Source: Mesorhizobium neociceri
GTDB lineage: Bacteria > Pseudomonadota > Alphaproteobacteria > Rhizobiales > Rhizobiaceae
Direction of reading: 5' to 3'
Length of the DNA stretch: 64,000 nt
NCBI RefSeq assembly: GCF_013520985.1
Contig: NZ_JACDTY010000006.1
Location: 186,001-250,000 of the forward strand
The notes beneath the pieces are model-generated. The model saw only the letters and a program-made list of their open reading frames with translations. It was not told the origin of the DNA and did no database searches. Within the stretch, counting starts at the first letter, position 1. Every line of letters begins with the position of its first letter. A program made the position numbers and the translations under genes. Shown here in pieces: positions 58,011 through 64,000 of this stretch.

Positions 58011-60380
58011 ATGAGCCAGTCGCCCTACCCCACAGTGACAGCCGGACCGCCCCGGCCGAGCCTGATCCTGAGGCCCGGCCAGATCGCGCTGCCGCCCGGC
58101 ATGGAGCGGTATACGATACAGGGCAATGGCGCGGTGCTGATCGAGGTCGAGACCGGCGATACATTTACCGTCCGCAATATCGAGGGTGGGCAGGCCTGCG
58201 AGCTCGTTGCCTGGGACAAATCAGGCGTGACCGATCCTTCGATCCTCGGCGAGAAATCCAACAGCAATGCCGCCGGGATCAAAGCGCTGCTCGCCGACGG
58301 TGACAACGGTCTCGCGTCCGTGCGCCGTGGACTCGAGCGCCGCCAGGTGCAGCTCGACCAGCCCAAGGCCGTGCGCGTGTTCGGCGGCGCCACGCCGGCT
58401 GGCACGGAACAGGCCTTCACCGTCGCGCGCGACGCTGCTGTGCTAATTGCAGCGCCCGGCGGGCCGATGCTGGTCGATGGCCACGATACGGCAACGCCGC
58501 TCACCGTCATCGTACGCCGCGCGACCGTGCGCCTGAAATCGAAATCCCAGCTGGCCGATCCGCTCGCCGAGCCGGTGCTCGATTTGCGCGTCCATTCCGC
58601 AACCGCCGAATCCTATTTCGTCAAGGCGGGCGACTATCTGCAGATCATCGACGTCGATGGCCGCCAATGCACCGACTTCCAGTGTTTTTCGGCCCGCAAG
58701 CTGGACAAGGGCCTCGACCATCCTCTTGACGTGACGACGACGCGCACGCTGATGGGGTCGAGCTATCCGATGCCCGGCCTGCACTCGAAGTACTACGACC
58801 AGGACATGGAGCCGCTGGTCGAGGTGGTGCAGGACACGTGCGGTCGGCACGACGCGTTCGCGCTGGCGTGCGCTGCCAAATATTATGACGACATCGGCTA
58901 TCCCGGCCACACCAACTGCTCGGAAAATTTTAACCGCGCGCTTTCGGACAAAGGCGTGAATGCCCGCGCCGGCTGGATGGCGATCAACTTCTTCTTTAAC
59001 ACGGCGATCGACGCTCATGGCGTCATGGTGTCCGACGAGCCGTGGTCGCGGGCCGGCGACTATGTGCTGCTGAGAGCCCTGACCGACATCGTCTGTGTCT
59101 CCTCAGCCTGCCCCGACGACACGACGCCGGCCAATGGCTGGGACCTCACCGACATCCATGTGCGGACCTATTCCGGCCAGCACAAATTCTCGCGAGCGAT
59201 CGCCAGACGCATGACGCCCGATTCGGAACCCAAGATGACCCGCGAGACCGCCTTCCACTCATCCTTCGCCAAACACACCCGCAACTTCGCCGAATACAGG
59301 GGCTATTGGCTCGCCAATTCCTTCGCCAAGGAGGGCCCCATCGCCGAATACTGGGCCTGCCGGCAGGACGCGGTGATCATGGACCTGTCGCCGCTGCGCA
59401 AGTTCGAGGTCACCGGCCCGGATTCCGAAGCGCTGCTGCAGTACACGCTGACCCGCGACGTCAAGAAGCTCGGCGTCGGCCAGGTCGTCTATTCCGCCAT
59501 GTGCTACGAGCATGGCGGCATGATCGACGACGGCACGCTGCTCAGACTCGGCAAGGACAATTTCCGCTGGGTCGGCGGCGACGATCTGTCCGGCGAATGG
59601 CTGCGCGAGACGGCGAAAAAACTTGACCTCAACGTGCTGGTGCGCTCCTCCACTGACCAGATGCACAATGTCGCCGTGCAAGGGCCGAAGAGCCGCGACA
59701 TCCTCCGCGAGGTGATCTGGACCTCGCCGCTGCAGCCGTCGATCGACGAGCTCGAATGGTTCCGCTTTGCCGTCGCACGCATTGGCGGCGGCAACGGCAT
59801 TCCGGTCGTGGTGTCGCGCACCGGCTATACCGGCGAACTTGGCTATGAGATCTGGTGCCATCCACGCGACGCCGAGAAAGTGTTCGACGCCATCTGGGAA
59901 GCCGGCCAGCCGCATGGGCTGAAGCCGATGGGCCTGCAGGCGCTCGACATGGTGCGCATCGAGGCTGGGCTGATCTTCGCCGGTTACGAGTTTTCCGACC
60001 AGACAGACCCGTTCGAGGCCGGCATTGGCTTCACCGTGCCGTTGAAGACCAAGACCGACGATTTCATCGGCCGCGAGGCGCTTATCCGCCGCAAGGAACA
60101 CCCGCAGCATAAACTGGTCGGGCTCGACATCGACAGCAATGTCACGGTTGGCCACGGCGATTGCGTCCATGTCGGCCGCGCCCAGATCGGCGTCGTCACC
60201 TCGGGCATGCGCTCGCCGGTGCTGAACAAGAACATCGCGCTGGCCAGGCTCGATGTCACCCATGCGGCCATCGGCACAGAGGTCGAGATCGGCAAGCTCG
60301 ACGGCCATGCCAAGCGGCTGCCGGCGCGCGTGGTGGCCTTCGCCCATTACGATCCGCAGAAGACCAAGCCACGCTCCTGA
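58011..60380 (+). CDS. tdm: Trimethylamine N-oxide demethylase (Tdm)
   Basis: The 789-residue product joins an N-terminal DUF1989-type metal domain with a C-terminal GcvT domain, the architecture and length of Tdm. The N-terminal part has the cysteine-rich segments CTDFQCF, HTNCSENF and SACPDDTTP that bind zinc; the C-terminal half (from about residue 425) has SPLRKFEVTGPDSEALL, SRTGYTGELGYEIWC and IALARLDVTHA, binding THF. Tdm turns TMAO into dimethylamine and formaldehyde and condenses formaldehyde with THF. It links tmm to the dimethylamine enzymes. Confidence 0.9.
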   Translation: MSQSPYPTVTAGPPRPSLILRPGQIALPPGMERYTIQGNGAVLIEVETGDTFTVRNIEGGQACELVAWDKSGVTDPSILGEKSNSNAAGIKALLADGDNGLASVRRGLERRQVQLDQPKAVRVFGGATPAGTEQAFTVARDAAVLIAAPGGPMLVDGHDTATPLTVIVRRATVRLKSKSQLADPLAEPVLDLRVHSATAESYFVKAGDYLQIIDVDGRQCTDFQCFSARKLDKGLDHPLDVTTTRTLMGSSYPMPGLHSKYYDQDMEPLVEVVQDTCGRHDAFALACAAKYYDDIGYPGHTNCSENFNRALSDKGVNARAGWMAINFFFNTAIDAHGVMVSDEPWSRAGDYVLLRALTDIVCVSSACPDDTTPANGWDLTDIHVRTYSGQHKFSRAIARRMTPDSEPKMTRETAFHSSFAKHTRNFAEYRGYWLANSFAKEGPIAEYWACRQDAVIMDLSPLRKFEVTGPDSEALLQYTLTRDVKKLGVGQVVYSAMCYEHGGMIDDGTLLRLGKDNFRWVGGDDLSGEWLRETAKKLDLNVLVRSSTDQMHNVAVQGPKSRDILREVIWTSPLQPSIDELEWFRFAVARIGGGNGIPVVVSRTGYTGELGYEIWCHPRDAEKVFDAIWEAGQPHGLKPMGLQALDMVRIEAGLIFAGYEFSDQTDPFEAGIGFTVPLKTKTDDFIGREALIRRKEHPQHKLVGLDIDSNVTVGHGDCVHVGRAQIGVVTSGMRSPVLNKNIALARLDVTHAAIGTEVEIGKLDGHAKRLPARVVAFAHYDPQKTKPRS

Positions 60381-60453
60381 CGGTCGCTGTCAAAGCCTGA
60401 CCGAACTGCTTCGCCGGCTGTTGCCGACGTCGTTTTGGTCCTGTTTCGCAAGC

Positions 60454-60485
60454 GTGATGTGCACGACATCACAAATCGCTTGACG
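60454..60485. promoter_or_regulatory. Operator-like palindrome and -35 box before APC permease gene
   Basis: GTGATGT-GCACG-ACATCAC (60454-60472) is a perfect 7-bp inverted repeat and lies inside a wider pair, CAAGCG (60449-60454) and CGCTTG (60477-60482). TTGACG at 60480-60485 could be a -35 box. GTTTCGC at 60443-60449, just upstream, recalls the tmm-region palindrome. The 253-bp gap 60381-60633 holds no gene. Confidence 0.45.
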
Positions 60486-60633
60486 TGAAAGCGCGTCGGA
60501 TCAATCTTCACTGTTAAGAAAAAAATACGACTGAGTGGAAACACCGGAGTCGTGACGGTCATGTGCCGGGGGAACAAGCTTCGCGCAGTCGAGGCATCGC
60601 CGGCGGGAACAGCGAAAAGGGGAATTCACAGAC

Positions 60634-62343
60634 ATGAGCACGATAAGCACGGCCCTGGAGCAGCCTGCGGAAGGCAAGCTGCACCGGAACATCGACTGGC
60701 GCGGCGCCTTCTGGGTGGCGAGCGGCGTCCCAGCGCTGGTCCTGTTTTCGATCGGCGGCATTGCCGGTACGACGGGAACGCTAGCCTTTGGGATCTGGAT
60801 CGCCTCCATGATCATGGGCTTCCTGCAATCCTTCACTTATGCCGAGATCGCTGGCTTGTTCCCGAACAAGTCCGGCGGCGCCTCGATCTATGGCGCCACC
60901 GCCTGGCTGCGTTATTCGAAATTCATCGCGCCGCTGTCGGTGTGGTGCAACTGGTTCGCCTGGTCGCCGGTGCTGTCGCTCGGCTGCTCGATCGCCGCCG
61001 CCTATATCCTCAACGCACTGGCGCCAGTGCCGCTTTTCACCGATGCGTCGCCGGATGTCGTTGCTTATATCGCGGCGCATGCCGGAACGGCGCCTGCCGA
61101 CGCCATCGCCGCGGTGACCGCGGCGGCCACGCCGGCGATCCGCAACTGGACGCTGTTCAGCCACACGCTGGGTCCTGTCTCCTTCACCCTCAACGCAACC
61201 TTCTTCATCGGCGCGGTGCTGATGCTGATCATCTTCGCCATCCAGCATCGCGGCATTCTCGGCACCGCCAATGTGCAGAAATACATCGGCCTCTTGGTCA
61301 TCATCCCGATGCTGATCGTCGGCGTCGTGCCGATCGTGACCGGCCAGATCAACTGGGCGAACTTTTCGCCGCTGGTGCCGCTCGCCGCCGCCTATGCGCC
61401 GGAGCCTGGCTCGTGGAACATTGCCGGCTGGACGCTGGTTCTCGGCGGCATGTTCATCGCCGCATGGTCGACCTACGGCTTCGAAACGGCCGTCTGCTAC
61501 ACGTCGGAGTTCAAGAACCCGGGCACCGACACATTCAAGGCGATCTTCTATTCCGGCCTGCTTTGCATGCTGTTGTTCATTCTGGTGCCGTTCACCTTCC
61601 AGGGTGTGCTTGGCTTGAACGGCATGCTGGCGACGCCGATCGTCGACGGCTCGGGCGTCGCCGATGCACTGGCCGGCATGGTTGGCGGCGGCGCGCTCAT
61701 CCACAGCCTGCTGGTGATGCTGATGATCCTGGCGCTGGTGCTGTGCATCATGACGGCAATGGCCGGCTCTTCGCGCACGCTCTATCAGGGCTCGGTCGAC
61801 GGCTGGCTGCCGCGCTATCTCAGCCACGTCAACGAACACGGCGCACCGACCCGCGCCATGTGGACGGATCTCGTCTTCAACCTGATCGTGCTGGCCATCG
61901 CCTCGGCCGACGCGACGAGCTTCTTCTTCATCCTCGCCGTGTCGAACTGCGGCTACATCATCTTCAACTTCCTCAACCTCAACGCCGGCTGGATCCACCG
62001 CATCGACAACGGCCACATCAATCGGCCGTGGAAGGCGCCGAGCTGGCTGCTCGGCCTCGGCGCCATCTTCGCCTATGTCAATGCCATCTTCATGGGCGCC
62101 GGCGCCAAGGTGTGGAACCCGATGGCGCTGTGGGCCGGCCTGATCACCGCGGCCCTGATCATCCCGGTGTTCTGCTACCGGCATTACGTCCAGGACAAGG
62201 GCAAGTTCCCCGACCACATGCTGGCCGATCTCGGCATGGCGGGCGCCGACCTTTCGGTCAAGAAAGCTGGCATGCTGCCCTATTTGACGCTGGTCGCCGG
62301 CGTGGTGGTGATGCTGCTCGCCAACTGGTACTTCGTCATCTGA
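60634..62343 (+). CDS. APC-superfamily permease, probably for a methylated amine or amino acid
   Basis: The 569-residue product has about 12 to 14 hydrophobic helices. The start IDWRGAFWVASGVPALVLFSIGGIAGTTG and helix 6 region WTLVLGGMFIAAWSTYGFETAVCYTSEFKNP are typical of amino-acid/polyamine/organocation permeases, with the unwound G-rich helix 1. Its position after tdm and the absence of other amine uptake genes at this end suggest TMA, dimethylamine or TMAO import; ligand is inference. An insert of about 60 residues after helix 3 (ALAPVPLFTDASPDVVAYIA) is long for the family. Confidence 0.82.
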   Translation: MSTISTALEQPAEGKLHRNIDWRGAFWVASGVPALVLFSIGGIAGTTGTLAFGIWIASMIMGFLQSFTYAEIAGLFPNKSGGASIYGATAWLRYSKFIAPLSVWCNWFAWSPVLSLGCSIAAAYILNALAPVPLFTDASPDVVAYIAAHAGTAPADAIAAVTAAATPAIRNWTLFSHTLGPVSFTLNATFFIGAVLMLIIFAIQHRGILGTANVQKYIGLLVIIPMLIVGVVPIVTGQINWANFSPLVPLAAAYAPEPGSWNIAGWTLVLGGMFIAAWSTYGFETAVCYTSEFKNPGTDTFKAIFYSGLLCMLLFILVPFTFQGVLGLNGMLATPIVDGSGVADALAGMVGGGALIHSLLVMLMILALVLCIMTAMAGSSRTLYQGSVDGWLPRYLSHVNEHGAPTRAMWTDLVFNLIVLAIASADATSFFFILAVSNCGYIIFNFLNLNAGWIHRIDNGHINRPWKAPSWLLGLGAIFAYVNAIFMGAGAKVWNPMALWAGLITAALIIPVFCYRHYVQDKGKFPDHMLADLGMAGADLSVKKAGMLPYLTLVAGVVVMLLANWYFVI

Positions 62344-62405
62344 AAATGACGGCTTGAAATGAATGGGCGCGCTTCGGCGTGCCCGTTTCCTTTTGCGCTG
62401 AAGCG

Positions 62406-63761
62406 TCAGCCGGCCTTACGAACCGCCGCTTCCTCGCCTTCGAAGAACCGGTTCGGCGGCCGCTTCAGGCCGAGATTCTCACGCAAGGTCGTGCCCTCAT
62501 ACTCGCGCCGGAAGAGCCGACGCCGCTGCAGCTCGGGCACCACCTTCTCGGCGAAGTCGTCCAACCCGGCGGGCAGATAGGGGAACATGACGTTGAAGCC
62601 GTCGGATCCCTCGGCAACCAACCATTCCTCCATCGCGTCGGCGATGGTTTTGGGTGTGCCGACGAACGCAAGGCCGGAATAGCCGCCGAGCCGCTGCGCC
62701 AGCTGGCGGACGGTCAAATTCTCCCGGCGCGCCAGTTCGATGACGCGCTCGCGGCCGCTCTTCGAGGCATTGGTCTCGGGGATTTCGGGCAGAGGCGCGT
62801 CGGGATCGAAGCCGGACGCGTCATGGCCGAGCGCGATCGACAGCGAGGCAATGCCGCTCTCGTAGTAGACCAGGCTGTCGAGCTTCGCCCGCTTGGCCTG
62901 CGCTTCTTCGACACTGTCGCCGACGATGACGAAAGCGCCGGGCAGGATCTTGATGTCGTCGCGCGAGCGGCCGAGCTTTTGCGCACGCCCTTTCACGTCG
63001 GCAAAGAAGCGCTGTCCGGCCGCGAGATCGCTGTGGGCGGCGAAAATCACCTCCGCCGTTTCGGCCGCCAGTTGCCGCCCCGCCTCCGAGGCGCCGGCCT
63101 GAACGATGACCGGCCAGCCTTGCACCGGACGCGCAATGTTGAGCGGGCCACGCACCGACAGATGCTCGCCCTTGTGGTCGAGCACATGTAGTTTGGCGGG
63201 ATCGAAATAGAGCCCGCTTTCGGCGTCGCGGATGAAGGCGTCGTCGGCAAAGCTGTCCCACAGCCCGGTGACCACATCGTAGAATTCCCGCGCATTGTGA
63301 TAGCGCTCGTCGTGCTCGACATGTTCGTCGAGGCCGAAATTCAGCGCGGCATCGGGGTTGGATGTGGTGACGATGTTCCAGCCGGCGCGGCCGCCGCTGA
63401 TATGGTCGAGCGAGGCGAAGCGGCGAGCGATGTGATAGGGCGCGTCGAAGGTCGTCGATGCGGTGGCGACCAGGCCTATATGGTCGGTGACGGCGGCGAG
63501 CGCCGACAGCAGCGTGAACGGCTCGAACGAGGTCACCGTATGGCTGCGCCGCAGTGCCTCGATCGGCATGTTGAGCACGGCCAGGTGGTCGGCCATGAAG
63601 AAGGCATCGAACTTGGCCGCTTCCAGCGTCTGCGCGAAGCGCTTCAGATGGGCGAAGTTGAAGTTGGCGTCGGGATATGAGCCGGGGTAGCGCCAGGCGC
63701 CGGTGTGAAGACTGACCGGGCGCATGAAGGCGCCGAGCCGCAATTGCTTGTTGTCTGCCAT
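62406..63761 (-). CDS. LLM-class flavin-dependent monooxygenase (NtaA/SnaA/DszA/SsuD-like)
   Basis: The 451-residue product belongs to the NtaA-type bacterial-luciferase family: FMRPVSLHTGAWRYPGSYPDAN at the start, FDAFFMADHLAVLNM, HISGGRAGWNIVTTSNPDAA and VQAGASEAGRQLAAETAEVIF. These enzymes use FMNH2 from a separate reductase to oxidise N-chelates, dibenzothiophene sulfone, alkanesulfonates or similar. No reductase gene is nearby. Convergent with the APC permease gene, so it belongs to the next locus together with the aldehyde-dehydrogenase-like gene to its right. Confidence 0.9.
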   Translation of the reverse strand: MADNKQLRLGAFMRPVSLHTGAWRYPGSYPDANFNFAHLKRFAQTLEAAKFDAFFMADHLAVLNMPIEALRRSHTVTSFEPFTLLSALAAVTDHIGLVATASTTFDAPYHIARRFASLDHISGGRAGWNIVTTSNPDAALNFGLDEHVEHDERYHNAREFYDVVTGLWDSFADDAFIRDAESGLYFDPAKLHVLDHKGEHLSVRGPLNIARPVQGWPVIVQAGASEAGRQLAAETAEVIFAAHSDLAAGQRFFADVKGRAQKLGRSRDDIKILPGAFVIVGDSVEEAQAKRAKLDSLVYYESGIASLSIALGHDASGFDPDAPLPEIPETNASKSGRERVIELARRENLTVRQLAQRLGGYSGLAFVGTPKTIADAMEEWLVAEGSDGFNVMFPYLPAGLDDFAEKVVPELQRRRLFRREYEGTTLRENLGLKRPPNRFFEGEEAAVRKAG

Positions 63762-63799
63762 GGGATGATCACCTGAGGTGGACGAGCTCTACCTTTATT

Positions 63800-63848
63800 G
63801 GAGCATGATCTTTTCCAAAAACCGGTACCCACTTTTTGGGATCATGCT
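63800..63848. repeat. Rhizobial GGAGCATGATC...GATCATGCT palindromic repeat
   Basis: GGAGCATGATC at 63800-63810 and GGGATCATGCT at 63838-63848 have complementary AGCATGATC/GATCATGCT ends around TTTTCCAAAAACCGGTACCCACTTTTTG. It is the same family as 9053-9126. It sits in the leader of the LLM monooxygenase gene. Confidence 0.75.
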
Positions 63849-63949
63849 ACCGCTCCGATATATCGCCAAGATCGGACGGCTTTGCCGTGCTGGAAAGGAA
63901 TTCTGTTTTGCAAAACCCTTGTTGCGGAGCATTTTCCTACGGGTGCCGT

Positions 63950-64000
63950 TCAATCTATTTTGATGAACACGCCCTTGGTGTTGAGATATTCGCCGAGATG
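63950..64000 (-). CDS. C-terminal end of a probable aldehyde dehydrogenase
   Basis: Reading leftward from the window edge, the frame gives HLGEYLNTKGVFIKID and a TGA at 63950-63952. LGEYLNTKGVFI resembles the C-terminal oligomerisation strand of NAD(P)-dependent aldehyde dehydrogenases (usually ...EYLETKTV). Only 16 codons are visible, so the call rests on this short match. The gene would be upstream of, and read in the same direction as, the LLM monooxygenase. Confidence 0.5.
   Translation of the reverse strand, partial: HLGEYLNTKGVFIKID

Noticed and set aside
60552..62357. 601-codon plus-strand ORF overlapping the APC permease gene in another frame
   Set aside because: Arg/His-rich, not membrane-like, while the other frame gives a clean APC permease.

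Overview
The window is GC-rich, densely packed alphaproteobacterial DNA. The gene families, rhizobial-type palindromic intergenic repeats and an NfeR1/alpha-r14-type small RNA suggest Rhizobiales, most likely Mesorhizobium or a close relative. This is inference from gene content; no ribosomal or other marker gene is present. No tRNA, rRNA, CRISPR array, prophage or intact insertion sequence was seen.

Region 1 (1-10.2 kb) begins with the 5' part of a spermidine/putrescine-type ABC permease and a PuuB/DadA-like FAD oxidoreductase, both on the minus strand. A fumarylacetoacetate-hydrolase-family gene and a CUT2 sugar transport locus follow. That locus has a two-NBD ATPase, a permease, one periplasmic binding protein, a second permease, a second single-NBD ATPase and a LacI-type regulator. 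Region 2 (10.2-16.1 kb) holds a probable alpha-r14 sRNA, then a TetR regulator divergent from an RND pump and membrane-fusion gene pair, with two clean palindromic operators between them.

Region 3 (16.1-34.6 kb) carries a LysR gene, an Fe(II)/2-oxoglutarate oxygenase with an in-frame amber codon near its start, and a GntR regulator with two enolase-superfamily genes. Next is a dipeptide-type ABC transporter. Its two paralogous binding proteins both have twin-arginine signals, and a cytosolic BisC-like molybdoenzyme gene lies inside the locus. Miscellaneous genes follow: DUF427, a secreted protein of unknown function and a short-chain dehydrogenase.

Region 4 (35-62.3 kb) is a nearly complete methylated-amine catabolic island: TMAO/betaine-type ABC uptake (tmoXWV-like), a GFA-family formaldehyde protein, trimethylamine monooxygenase (tmm), an XRE-cupin regulator, a heme-dependent dimethylamine monooxygenase gene set with a GcvT-family partner, an ammonium transporter, N-methylglutamate synthase (mgsABC), gamma-glutamylmethylamide synthetase (gmaS), N-methylglutamate dehydrogenase (mgdABCD), TMAO demethylase (tdm) and an APC permease. 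Together they would take trimethylamine through TMAO, dimethylamine and methylamine to glutamate, ammonium and methylene-tetrahydrofolate or formaldehyde. The window closes with an FMN-dependent LLM monooxygenase and the last codons of a probable aldehyde dehydrogenase, both on the minus strand.

The least explained items are a small secreted four-cysteine protein wedged between mgsB and mgsC, the amber codon in the oxygenase gene, the sRNA with three anti-Shine-Dalgarno loops, the asymmetric double sugar transporter, and the Tat-exported binding proteins grouped with a molybdoenzyme.
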